A stretch of 64,000 nucleotides of DNA, taken from NCBI GenBank assembly GCA_037952775.1, contig JBANAY010000004.1, forward strand, positions 5,146,001-5,210,000, read 5' to 3'. The translations under genes and the position numbers were made by a program. Positions 22,223-32,958 of the stretch are shown piece after piece. How positions within the stretch are numbered: position 1 is the stretch's first letter; the number at the start of each line of letters is the position of its first letter. The notes beneath the pieces are model-generated. The model was not told the DNA's origin. It did not search any database and saw only the letters and a program-made list of their open reading frames with translations. Source of the stretch: Clonostachys chloroleuca (lineage: Eukaryota; Ascomycota; Sordariomycetes; Hypocreales; Bionectriaceae).

Positions 22223-23378
22223 ATGCATCGCCCCAGACTTCTAGGCAATGGCCTAAGCAGGCTTGCGCGGGCTACACAGTCCCGAAGCTATGTGACCGAT
22301 GCCGACATCGCCTCCGCCAGAAACTACTGCCTGAAGCAATTACAGTCCGTCCCCCAGCTCCGATACCATATATTTGTGTCTGCAGCACGTCTAACTCGCA
22401 TGGGCTTCCAGAACAAGCGATTATGACGCCCACCTCATCCGTCGATTCGTCCCTCCCCCAATTCAGGATGCATATGCCGCGCTTCGGGCTCTCAACCTAG
22501 AGCTCGTGCGCCTCCCCGAAATCGTTTCCAATCCCACAATTGGATTGATGCGCATGAAGTTCTGGCAGGAATCCCTCGACAAAACCTTCGCTGGGCAACC
22601 CCCCCGTGAGCCCATTTGTATCCTCCTCGACAAAGGTCTCCAAGACCTCGAGAAGCGAGCAGGCAGCGCGACGAAGAAGAGTATCAAATATTGGGTGTCG
22701 AGGCTAATCAAGACTAGGGAGAAGCATATGGACAACCGTCCGTTTACCAGTCTAGCCAGTCTGGAGGACTACGGAGAGAATACTTATGCGACATTGATGT
22801 ATGCGACACTGGCCATGATGCCTCTGCGATCGATGCACGTGGATCACCTGGCCAGTCATATTGGGAAAGCTTGCGGCATTGTGGCAGTTCTGCGAGGCAT
22901 CCCAGTGCTAGCCGCTCCCGCGCAGCCAGTCCAGACGCCATCCGGGTTCGATGCGCCTACCACACACAAGCCCTCGTTGCTGTTGCCTTTGGATATCATG
23001 GCAGAGGAGGGTGTAAAGGAGGAGGAAGTGTTCAGGCAAGGTCCCAATGCCCCGGGGCTACAGGAGGCAGTTTTCAAAGTTGCTACAAGAGCAAACGACC
23101 ATCTCATCACGGCGCGAGAAATGCTCAAGAGGATACAGGCAGGACAGGATCCAGGTCACGATTTCGAGTATCAAGGCGAAGGTGAGCATATATACGAGGA
23201 AGGCGATGATGCGACTCTAGAATTGCGTCGCGGCTTTGGGGTGCTGCTCGAGGGAATTCCTGCCGGACAGTTTTTGGAAAACTTGGAGAAGGCAAACTTC
23301 GATCCATTTGCGGTGAAGAGCAGTGGTTGGAGGCTTCCCTGGAGGATCTGGCAATCAATATCCAAGCAACGATTATGA
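22223..23378 (+). CDS. NDUFAF6-like mitochondrial protein (squalene/phytoene-synthase fold)
   Basis: Two exons (22223-22344 and 22412-23378) give 362 residues. The intron has a GTCCGT donor and a TTCCAG acceptor. The phase rebuilds the family block QTSDYDAHLIRRFVPPP. The N-terminus is Arg/Ser-rich and fits a mitochondrial targeting peptide (RLLGNGLSRLARATQSRSY). The rest matches the trans-isoprenyl synthase fold, with SNPTIGLMRMKFWQESLD, a Thr/Tyr-rich helix around SLEDYGENTYATLMY, and HIGKACGIVAVLRG. The Asp-rich catalytic motifs of true squalene synthases are not evident, as expected for the complex I assembly factor NDUFAF6. The expected role is respiratory complex I assembly. It shares its promoter with RAD5. 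Confidence 0.9.
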
Positions 23379-24108
23379 GTTAACGAGGGCTAGGATTGTA
23401 ACTTACATGCTTGTAATATTATGTACCATATTCACTATATACCGAAGTAATCATAGCCAGAGCAGAGAACTTATGCGGTTGATGCAAATGATATTTAGCA
23501 CAGAGAATCGATGCAACTAAAAAACATATTCGACAGCCGCTGGAGTAATACAATATCATATGAACCAACTAGAGGAGGAAACCTCAAACCTGTGGTTGGT
23601 GATGCATGATGAGGAAAGCCTAGGGTAGGCAGACTCGGTTCTTCACTGTCGTCTGTGACCGACGTTTCCCTGCTGCACTCACATTGAACCAAGTAACTCG
23701 TCTTCCATAGAGCTGCCTATCGCGTAGCATCTGATGGGGCGTGGTTGCCCGATTTCTCTACCCACTGTGCGCAGTACAACAGTTCCATTCTATTAATGGT
23801 GCCACGTTCACAGATCTCAACTGCCCATTGGAAGGATTTCGCGCTGAGCTGTCAGCCGCACCGTCACAAGGATTTCGGATCTTGAATACCCACCCCAATT
23901 CTATTGAGAGAACGCTTTGACAAGGCCAACAGGCATGGGCGGTGCAATACGGGAAGGCGCCTAGCTAGTATGGCGATCTAGAGGCGTAGGCAATATACAG
24001 CTCCTATATCGAAGCAGTTGGTTGTCTAGACAGTTCAGAGAAAAAACATTTCAAACATTCATCTCTAATTGACCATCCGAGCCCTCGAAACAAATACCTA
24101 GCAGAAGC
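23379..24108. other. Intergenic region
   Basis: This is the 3' flank of the NDUFAF6-like gene and the promoter of the next plus-strand gene. No other feature is recognised. Confidence 0.5.
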
Positions 24109-26799
24109 ATGAGCAGTTTCGAAGCACCACCAACGTATGCTCCAAATCCGCTGGTAGAGCCGCGAACATGTATAACACATCTTCGACTTCTGTATGCCTT
24201 CCGAGGCTTGGCACTGCGTATTGGCTACCAAGACGGCCTGTTTGGTATTGAAGATGGCCGCAGTAAGAAAGTTGGCCTTAGTAGCGAGGAAACTGAAAGA
24301 GGAGAATCCAAGTTGAGGGAGAAGCGATGGGCTATCTACCTGGCTCGTGCTGTTTATCGCTATGAAACCTGGTGGAAGACCCTGGGCGGGACTCCTCTCC
24401 AAGAAGTTGACATGGAATTGGTCGATTGTGAGCGATATGACAGGTTCCCCGAGGTGGATATTCCAATGAGAATGGAATGGCACGAACTTGTTCCGCTTGG
24501 TATGCTATGAGCTCTTCTGTTTGTCGTTCTCGAAGTCCGAAACTGACCACTGTTCTACACACTCTCAAGATGTCCTCCTGATTTGGCATACTCATATCCT
24601 AAGTCCCAGAAACTACCTCGAGGATGCCATGCGTCGAGGTCTGCCGAAATTATGGGTTGGAGGCATCCCCTGGGACCTAATCGACCTTTGCATCTCCAAT
24701 GATCCAAATTCCTTGTTTGAGTACCAGGCTCCTGAGGAAGCCAAGAACAACTGGACTTCACAAACAGGGCTAGAATGGGATAACTTGGATGACTCACCGT
24801 ACATCGAGCTCGCATGTCCAGTGTGCAATGAAATCACGCCAGTTCCTTGGACGACTTGCGAGCTGGTAGAGCAGCCTCTGGCTTCGAGTTCAAACGCCAA
24901 GGCAGCCTCGTTAGCTAGCCAGCTGAAAATCATTGGATACGGATATGGCGATGGAGACTTCAAGCACAGATGTCCTCAGTGCAACATTATGACCGATGCA
25001 GACCTGCTCTGCGTCGCCAAGTTCGCCAGGGATGCAGACAATTTGGTCGAGAATGGATGGCCCATGCCCGGCACGCTGCTCTCGCTTGCGACGGGGATGC
25101 CGGAATCTAATAAACAGAGTGGCGGCTCTCTCAAATCAAGGTCGGCCCTTACAAGCCCGAATCGTCTTATTCGACATGTTCTCGCCTCCCGAGTGAGTGG
25201 GATGATGAGGCAGTGGCGAGTGCGCGAGAAGAAACCAACGATGGAGGACATCCGCGCGCTGATAACTACTTTACTTGAAGATTCTACGACGTTGTCAGTG
25301 ATGGCCAACAATGATTCGGAGGTGAGTAGCTATATCCAACGTATTAACTGTATTGAGATGTTGGGTTTGGCATCTTCTATCGTTGTTTAACGTTATACTC
25401 GAACTCCTCCGTAGCTATATCCAAGATGTCTGGCGGGTATGACATTTATGGCCGTGGTACTAACAGAGATTCTCCTTTAGGTAGTCCTTTCTCCAAGAGT
25501 TAGAGTCATCACTCCAAGGGCCGCTGCGCACCTCCGAAAGGTGCTTGCCAATTATTCGGACAACAACTGGTCCTCATTTGGGCTTGACTTACGCGCAGCC
25601 GTGATCCGACAGGGGCTTTTCATTGACAAGATGTATAAGGTCAGTGAGCAAGTCCAAGCGCTTACACCATGGAAGTCAGTAGCTAACACGGTAAGTTATC
25701 AGTTTGACTGGCTCCATAGCCCAGCTCTAATGGAGACAATGGAGCGATCAGTCTTGAAGTACTCCCGCTTCCTCGAGATCGCCAAGAAACATCCGGATAA
25801 AATGGTCGTTCCTACTCTTGACCTTGACCTAGCTTGGCATACACATCAACTTAGCCCTCAAGACTACTACCGTACGACGACCAGGGAGCTTTCCAAGTTT
25901 CTGAATCATGATGACAAGGTCGAGGACAACAAACTTTCAGCCTCCTTTGAATGGATGTGCGAGACATATTTCGAACTGTATGGCGAGATCTACTCAACTT
26001 GCATCTGCTGGTATTGCGAAGGTATGTCCTACCTACCTTAATGACAGGTTTCAAGCCTCTTGAACGGCAAACTAACCTTTTCTAGCTGTACGAGGAAGCC
26101 AGACATCCAGTATCAGTATCATGCTGGGAAAGTCAAAGAGACAGCAAGGTATGTCAGCTCATTCGTACACTAGGGAAGCCCTCTTAGTTGACAGTCACAA
26201 CCAGCGCTCAAAGACCTATACGCCCAGCAAGACCTCACATCCTGCGACCCAGGCCCTCACATATCCGCCCACAACGCCGTCAAGGTCACCGTCGCAAAGC
26301 CATCCCTGCGCCACTGGAGCGCCACGCAGTTCCTCCAGATGCACGCACAGCGCCGCGAGGCTGGGAAAAGCAGAGCTGCCAAGATCGCCAAGAAGAACGG
26401 CAGGAAGTCCCCAAGCAAGGAGCAGTACTACGACCACTGGGGCTACCCATTCATGCTGCCGGGGCCTTGGGTCTGCCCGGTGTACGTGGACACGCAGATG
26501 TATCCGAGCAACATACCTATGCCCCCGTCATCAGCGTCAATCAATGCCGACGGAAATATCGGAGGTTGCATTGCAGGTTGCGGAAACGCAGAGCAGCTCG
26601 GAGGGGTTGGTCAGCTTGGACTTGATATATCCGCCCTGTGTGACGTGTACACCGTCTCGACCGATGGAGGGGATGGTGGTGGTAAGCGCATGCCCCTACG
26701 AAAACTTGAAATAATGTGACATGTCTGTATGCTAACAATTCTCTTCCTGTTACAGGAGATGGTGGCGGATGTGGTGGCGGATGCGGTGGTGGGGACTGA
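24109..26799 (+). CDS. Glycine-rich domain protein (DUF1399/GRDP-like)
   Basis: Exons fit as 24109-24499, 24570-25340, 25426-25436, 25481-25639, 25703-26021, 26086-26148, 26205-26681 and 26756-26799 (744 residues). Alternatively a single 159-nt intron at 25322-25480 with a stronger GTGAGT donor removes the 11-nt microexon and also keeps phase. The DUF1399 signature appears twice, as LLIWHTHILSPRNYLED and LDLAWHTHQLSPQDYYR. Between them lie two CxxC pairs (CPVC, CPQC) that look zinc-binding. The C-terminus is a Gly/Cys/Asp tail (GGGCGGGCGGGD) created by the last splice. Plant relatives act in stress responses and development; the fungal function is unknown. No signal peptide is present. Confidence 0.82.
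25326..25424. repeat. 14-nt direct repeat bracketing an intron
   Basis: GTAGCTATATCCAA occurs at 25326-25339 and 25411-25424, exactly 85 nt apart. Removing one 85-nt period leaves an open frame through SSYIQDVWR. Confidence 0.8.
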
Positions 26800-27251
26800 A
26801 CTGTATGAACAGCATTATGATTCGTAATAATTACTGTCTTGTAATTAATGAAGTGTGTAGTCTCGGACACATGTGAATACATGATAATAGCGAGCGCAAG
26901 TCGGAGAAATTAGATTTGGTATTAAGAGCCCGCCATGGAGATACCCAAGTAGAATGAGTGCTGAGCTCATCATGTCTTCAAGACTGCCGCTATATGAACA
27001 ACCATATGCTTCCCAGCCAGTAGGAGCGTAGCTGAGACCAAAATGGCCAAGTCAAACTTGAAGATGGTGCTTCTCGTCTCATTGGATGTGCTTCTTGTTG
27101 AGTGTTACTGAGGCGTGGTGTTCTCGAGAAAATATGGGTCGCGAATTGGCAAGTGGAGCACGTGACAAAAGCATATCAGAATTTCGACAAGCTCCGATAT
27201 CACCATTCTGGGCTTTTCGCCAGTCAAACAAAGATTAATACAGCCGCCACC
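26800..27251. other. Short intergenic region
   Basis: This is the 3' flank of the DUF1399 gene and the promoter of the mitoribosomal gene. A CACGTG lies at about 27159-27164. Nothing else is recognised. Confidence 0.5.
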
Positions 27252-27727
27252 ATGCTGTACGAATTAATCGGAGTGGTAAGTTTGCGCACAGATCGCCGTT
27301 TACGATTCTCCGATCGCTAATTTTCGCAACAGGTCCGCCAAGGCAGCTTGACCGAGGTCAGGGAGTTCGTCCACCCCATCCAGTCGACCCTCGCAGATTT
27401 CCGACCGCACCAACTAACCTTCCGCTACGCAGAATCGCTCAGACTGTCGGCTCCCTTGTTGTCAAGAACGGCGGCGTCATCCGCGGCCTCGCCAATTGGG
27501 GCGTTTTCGCCCTCCCCCGCCCCGTTTCCATCCATCAGATGAGGCACACCCACGGCCACTACTTCGTTATGCGATACGATGCCTCAACCAAGGTGCACCA
27601 AGATGTCCGCTCCACCCTCCGCTTAGAGCCCAGAATGATCCGGTCGGCACACGTCAAGCTGGGCGATGGAAAGCTTGAGACCCTTGCGCGATTCGGGGCA
27701 CCCAAATGGCAAGAGTCGAGATCATAA
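27252..27727 (+). CDS. MRP17: Mitochondrial ribosomal protein bS6m (Mrp17-like)
   Basis: Three exons (27252-27275, 27333-27364 and 27433-27727) encode 116 residues. The first two exons are only 24 and 32 nt, so reading uninterrupted frames would miss the N-terminus. The spliced start MLYELIGVVRQGSLTEVREI, followed by GGVIRGLANWGVFALPRPV and the HGHYFVMRYDAS segment, matches the S6 ferredoxin-like fold of the mitochondrial small-subunit protein. The protein acts in the small subunit of the mitochondrial ribosome. No cleavable presequence is obvious, as is usual for this protein. The second intron uses a GTTCGT donor. Confidence 0.92.
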
Positions 27728-28218
27728 GATGCGAAAACTAGAAAAAGAAAGGAAAGACGGGAATGAAACGAACAACTGGCTGTTGGGTGGACGACACAGC
27801 TAAAACATCCAACATATACTGTACGCTTATTGAGACTGAGAATTGGGGGCAACTAACGCCATGTACAAAAGCTGCTATTATACATTACCAAAAGCCAAAG
27901 AAATAATAACACAAATTCACTTTAAAAACTATGATATCCATGAGCGGATCCAACTAACGCTGAACGTATGATATCTTTGCGAGTGTTTGAACCGGTTCAA
28001 CACGGCTGGTTATGGAGACAAGTCCCTCACATTTGGTGCTGTGCTGTTGACGTATCCACTACAATACAATAAATAAGAAAGAGTCATAATCCATCCCAAG
28101 TACTAGACGCCATGCTTCTTGGATACCACATTGGTACCTCATAATCAACGTTTCCTCGGGGAATTGGTATGTACCAAATCACCCCTCTGACAACAATTTA
28201 GGTCCAGGCCGATCACCT
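27728..28218. other. Intergenic region between convergent genes
   Basis: This AT-richer region lies between the 3' ends of bS6m and the DCN1-like gene. No feature is recognised. Confidence 0.5.
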
Positions 28219-29041
28219 CTAGTTGATGTCGTCCAAATCCATCATTCCAGACTTAACGACGCCGGGGCCGGGGCCGGGGCCGCCGCCAATACCGTTGTTC
28301 TTGCACCACTCCACGAAATCATCAATGACGCTGGGCCATGCTCCGTCCTCATTCCAGAAAGAGAGGGACTCGTCTTCTTTGGACTTCAAGGCGAACTCGA
28401 GAGTCATATTCCACATGTCTCTGTTGACGGAGCGAGTCCACTTCTCGGCCAGGAACTTCTTCCAGAGGTCTAGCCAGTCATAGTTCTGGCTGGTCCATTT
28501 CCATCCTGGCTCAGAGAAGAGGATTCCCCAATAGACTTGCGCGACGTCAAGACCCAGAGCCTTCTGATCGCCTTCTCTTCCAGCAACAAAGACATGCTTG
28601 TACACCTTCTTGAAGTACGCTGGGTCAGATGAGAGGGAGGAAATCAGATTCTGAACATAGGCCGCTTGTGCTTCGACGGTCGCTTCAGTCCTGTAATCAT
28701 GAGGTTAGTATTGGCCGCGGTTATGCTTCGCTGACGGAATATGTACCTGGTAGCCTTCCACCCCTCGACAAAACCAGCGCGGGTGATCTCTCCCACGCTC
28801 GGTGCTTGGACAAGCTCCAAGACAACAAAAAGCTCGGCATTTTCCAAGCTGACTCTCAACTTTTGCCCGAGGTAGCTCATCGTAGAATCAACCTCCATTT
28901 TATCCTTCTCGTCATTTTTGGTGTCTGTTTGCTGGAGTTAGACAGGCCTCGCTGGTTGTAGCTATCGGATCATACCTCTTAACGAATCGAAAAGCGAATT
29001 GAGTCGAGTCTCTAATGGAGAAGGTTTCGCATCATTGTTGC
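28219..29041 (-). CDS. DCN1-like cullin neddylation factor, N-terminal exon(s) not located
   Basis: Three exons are clear: 29041-28976, 28924-28747 and 28690-28219, with phases 1, 1 and 2. They encode the PONY/DCUN1 domain: LNSLFDSLRD, FVVLELVQAPSVGEITRAGFVEGW, VYWGILFSEPGWKW, the cullin-binding block SVNRDMWNMTLEFALKSKEDESLSFW in two parts, and AWPSVIDDFVEW. Dcn1 is an E3-like cofactor that promotes Nedd8 transfer from Ubc12 to cullins and so activates SCF ligases. The first visible exon starts in mid-codon, so an upstream exon must exist. Relatives have a UBA-like domain there, but I could not find it between 29042 and about 29500. The C-terminus carries a GGGPGPGPG run encoded by a GGGGCC repeat. 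Confidence 0.88.
28259..28282. repeat. GC-rich hexanucleotide microrepeat inside the DCN1-like gene
   Basis: About three GGGGCC units encode an alternating Gly-Pro run in the protein tail on the minus strand. It is probably a flexible linker. Confidence 0.7.
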
Positions 29042-30068
29042 CTGCGTAATATCTACATCACTAGTCAGTTTCGGGTCCAAGTGATTGGTCTTCCTACGTA
29101 ATCGGAAGGTGCAGCCGGAGAAGTAGGGATCAGTTGTTGGTTGATGGCTAAGAAGAGGGGATGTATTCTGACGATGAGCGATCGCTAGCCATTATTCGAT
29201 AATCAGAATTCAAATCTGAACCGATCTTGACAAGTAATCTCGGGGTTTGGAAGTCAACACTTGTTGTTGTTGTGTTACCTGGTGGAATAGCGCTGGAACG
29301 CATCCATTCAGATACAGATCCTCTCCAAGACAGATGGCTATAGCCTTGGCATCGAAACAACGTGATCGCCAGCCCATCCATGCTCAGACAAGCGAACGCT
29401 TATGCAAAGAGGTTTCCCTCAGGCTCGAAGGCATGCGTAGGGCATCTCGTTCGGGGGTATGGCGGGCACACCTCGGGTCCCTCATCGGCTAGCCTCGTCA
29501 CTGATCCAGTTCCATACTGGGATGTAGATACCAAGTGGCTACAGTTCGGTGTGCTCATTTCAGTGGATCGGTGGGTGGGTGCGGCGGTTGAGGTGGTCGT
29601 GTTGCCCGTGAATTACTTACGAATCAAGAGCGGCATCTAATCTATAGTTGGTCGCCTTTAGGTACTATGAGGATCTCATATTAGCAGCGGCCTCTAGCCA
29701 TGTATAGAGAGCAGAGAACAGTGGTCAGAATGTGAACGCGCTGGGCTGATCGTGATCGTTGGCCGCCTCGAATGCTCTATCATGGAGGGGGCGGGGCTTG
29801 GAGGGGAAGGTGATCGCTCTTGGACACACTTACCCGAGATGCTACGCGCTCGGGGGCTCCAGATAAGTCATGGAACTGAGTGACCAGAGACTTTATTTGG
29901 GCAGACGAAGGCGCCATGGCTTGAGCGGGCGGCTAGCGAAATGCGGAGGGAGTTGGGCTGTTCGCAGGAACTGTGCAAGTGGTGCCTTGGGGCCGATTGT
30001 TATACAAACAGATTGTCTGTGAACTAAGATTGATTGCAAGGCACCTTCAGGCTAACAAATGAGCCTAA

Positions 30069-30134
30069 CGCTGGGGGCCGTGGACCCGACCACGGTGCCA
30101 GCAGCACGGTGCTCCTACCGCTGAGCCGCCAACG
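30069..30134 (-). pseudogene. tRNA-like relic
   Basis: On the minus strand there is an A-box-like D-arm (GGCTCAGCGGTAGGAGC), a GTGC/GCAC hairpin, and a B-box-like T-arm (CGTGG..CCACG) whose loop is one base short of TTCGGGT. The ends CGTTGG and CCAGCG can pair. Only about 16 nt separate the D and T arms, too few for a full anticodon arm plus variable loop, so it cannot be a working tRNA as written. It could be a tRNA pseudogene or a SINE head. Confidence 0.35.
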
Positions 30135-30195
30135 AACCTGCGTCTTACTGGCGGACGGATACCCGCTCGACAGGCCTGTGTACAGTGCGGGGCGG

Positions 30196-30288
30196 ACGCG
30201 CTCAGTCTTTTGGCAACGGCAAATGACGTCTGGCTGGGTTATACTGTGTGGGTGGGCCAAACGCGGTGCTGCTGCACGTGTGTCGCGT
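30196..30288. promoter_or_regulatory. MCB-like ACGCG cluster with E-box before the Dpb11/Rad4 gene
   Basis: ACGCG cores lie at 30196-30200, 30261-30265 and, on the other strand, 30284-30288. CACGTG lies at 30275-30280. They are 130-225 bases before the ATG. The match to G1/S MBF sites is by sequence only. Confidence 0.5.
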
Positions 30289-30420
30289 TGATTGACCTCG
30301 ATTGTTAGTCCCAAATATTCTGGCCATCTCCAACCTTATCGCGGAGAAATCATCCTTGCCGTGCCACCTTCTACAGACGGTCCTGAGAGCAAGGCCGTTG
30401 ACTTCCCCGGGCATGGCGAT

Positions 30421-32958
30421 ATGGTGTCTCCAAATCCCAATGACGACAACCTTCCTGCTATAGATCCTGCCGAACCCTTCAAGGGCCTCGTTGTCTGCTG
30501 CACCAGCATATCCTCCGAGCACCGTGTAAGTCCCCCGCTCCCCTCCCGTGATTGTTGTCTCCCTAAGTGGCATCTAATATCGTATGGCCTTCCCGACGGT
30601 AGATTCAAATTGCTCAGCAAGTTGTTGACCTCGGAGGCGTTCACAAACTCGACCTCACTCCCGATGTGACGCATCTCATCGTCGGCGAGTACGACACGCC
30701 CAAATACCGCCATGTCGCCCGTCACCGCCAAGATATCAAGGCAATGGATGCCGCCTGGGTCCATTCAGTCTCGGACTTGTGGAAGAATGACGAGGTGATA
30801 GACTTCTATGGACTCGAGGAAAAGTACCGACTCAAAACGTTCGAGTCCAGAGGGGCGAAGCAGTTGACCCGACCACATGAGCCTCTCGATCGGGAATCGC
30901 TTCGTATATGTCTGTCCGGCTTTGGAGAACAAAACGACGAGATCGCAGCCCAGATCACCGCCAATGGGGGGTTCTACATGGATCACTTGTCCGTTCAGTC
31001 ATCACATCTCGTTGTAAAGAAGCCCAAAGGCAAAAAATTTGTGGCTGCACAGACATGGGGTGTGAAAATCGTGACCCTTGAATGGGTCACCCAGAGTATT
31101 GGGCGGGGCATGATTCTCGACGAGGACAAGTTTGATCCAATGTTGCCGCCGGAACAACAAGGTGTTGGAGCGATAGCCATAAAACATCCGCCTCGCCAGG
31201 CACTTGGCAAGAGGCCGAGTGTTGGAGCAAATGGGGTAGATGAAGGCGCGAGGAAGCTCAGAAGAATTGCAAGCGTGAAACTCAACAACCAACGAGACAA
31301 GCTTTGGGGTGATATTTTGGCTGGGGGCCCCTCACCGGATTCCCTTGAACCTCGCGAAGGCCAGCCAGAAGTGCAACCGCAGAAAGCCGAATCTAAGCCA
31401 GAGCAACCAGAACAGCCCTCTGTACCGGAGAAAGTTCCTGTGCCAGAGAAAGAGGGGATTTTCTCACGATGTGTTTTCTTTATCCATGGTTTCAGGGAAC
31501 AAAGAATCGCAGTTCTCTCCCAAACAATCACGTCGGGTGGTGGCCATCTAGTTAACTCACTTGAAGAGGCCGCTGATCAGTCAAAATATGGTTCACCGTG
31601 GCATCAATATCTAATTGTTCCTCAGGATACGCAGCCCGAAACCCATCCGCAAGCTCCTCACGAAGGACTCAATGTTGTCACTGAATTTTACATCGAGCGG
31701 TGCCTTCAGAGCCGCCGATTCTTACCTCCGGATAGCCACCAAGCTTTTGGCAGACCATTCCCAGTGTTTCCCATACCCGGGTTCTCAGACTTGACGATAT
31801 GCAGCGCTGCATTTACCGATATTGAGCTGAGTCAGGTTGCACGAAGTGTTGTGCAGCTAGGTGCCAAATTTGAAGAGAGGTTCTGCAAAACCACCAGCGT
31901 CGTGGTCTGTAAATCACTGGCAGCCATGCGCAAGGAGAAGTTGAAGTGTGCTCTCAGCTGGGGGTTCCAATCGTGTCTGCGGACTGGCTATGGGAATGTA
32001 TCTCTACCGGGTTTAAAGCGCCCTTCGACGACTTTTTGTTCCCAGAACTCAAAGCCAAGCCTCTAGCGGAGCAGGCGAAGAAGTCGCAAGCCAGCAGCCG
32101 GTCTCAGTTGAGAACTCGATCTGACCCTGGGGCCCAAGCCGCCACAGGCACGAAGAGCAACAGAAAGCGCCTCGATTTCTCCGGGTTTGAGCGTGACTCT
32201 AGTGAGAGCCCCCAGCGAAGCCTGTACAGAGAAAACCCATTGTTCGAGCCGACACGACTACCTCAGCAGATTTCTTCACGGCACCAAACGTGGCCTCGAC
32301 TGATACTGGCCCCGACCCTCCTCTTCGAGAACTCTCCTCGGGTGCATTAAACCACAAGCCCCAAACGGCCCCCAGATTAACGACCGCATTATCCCGTACA
32401 GCCTCTGACCCTTCCCACGACAAACCCCTCTACACACCACAACAACCTCCGCCGCTGAGCAAATCATCCTCATCCATTGCCCCCCTGGGCAAGGCAACTC
32501 CCTTCACCCCTGCCGAGGAGGCAGCCCGTCTAGCCAAAGCAGCCGAGCGCCAAGCCCTCACCTCAAAAATCACCACCCTCCTCGACACCCCTGACACGCA
32601 CACCGCCAACAACACCACCAACGGCGAACGTGACACCACGGGGTCCCGTCCGCGCAAGCGCCAGATCCTCGGCCGCGCGATGAGCAACGCGTCGAGTGTC
32701 GCGGCAGGCGACAACGCCTCGGCGCCGCAGTCCGCCGGCGGCGGCTTCCGGGATGATGGGGCAGACGAGGAGGAGCAGGCCAAGCCTCCGTCCACCCAGA
32801 TCGGATATGCCGATCCCGAGGCCCAAACCCACAAGGCAGAGCTCATGAGCCGCCTGCTCGGGATCGACGCCGCCGAAGTCCCCGGCTCGGTCGCTGCGAA
32901 GCCGCTCGCCAGCAGCAGAGTGTCGGCAACTACAGCACGGACGTTGAGACGAAGATGA
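30421..32958 (+). CDS. Dpb11/Rad4(Cut5)-like BRCT-repeat checkpoint protein, apparent 1-nt frameshift
   Basis: Exons 30421-30525, 30603-32201 and 32267-32958 give about 798 residues if one G is added to the G5 run at 31960-31964. As written, the frame stops at 32066. The break falls inside a conserved block: KEKLKCALSWG in one frame runs straight into VPIVSADWLWECISTG in the next, with the exact spacing of BRCT domains. Four BRCT units can be seen, two near residues 20-200 and two near 330-540, as in Dpb11, Rad4/Cut5 and TopBP1. A long polar tail follows with basic patches. The protein links replication initiation (Sld2/Sld3) to Mec1/Rad3 checkpoint activation in the nucleus. The third exon depends on a 65-nt intron (32202-32266, GTGAGA..CTCAG). 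Three ACGCG sites and a CACGTG lie upstream. Confidence 0.85.

Larger units (their letters stand above)
29042..30420. other. Region holding DCN1 5' end and Dpb11 promoter
   Basis: The missing DCN1 first exon(s) must lie in the left part. The right part carries a tRNA-like relic and MCB-like sites (listed separately). No other gene is recognised. Confidence 0.5.

Noticed and set aside
32202..32266. A further frameshift in the Dpb11/Rad4-like gene
   Set aside because: The frame change is explained by a 65-nt GT..AG intron that restores phase, so no sequence error is needed.
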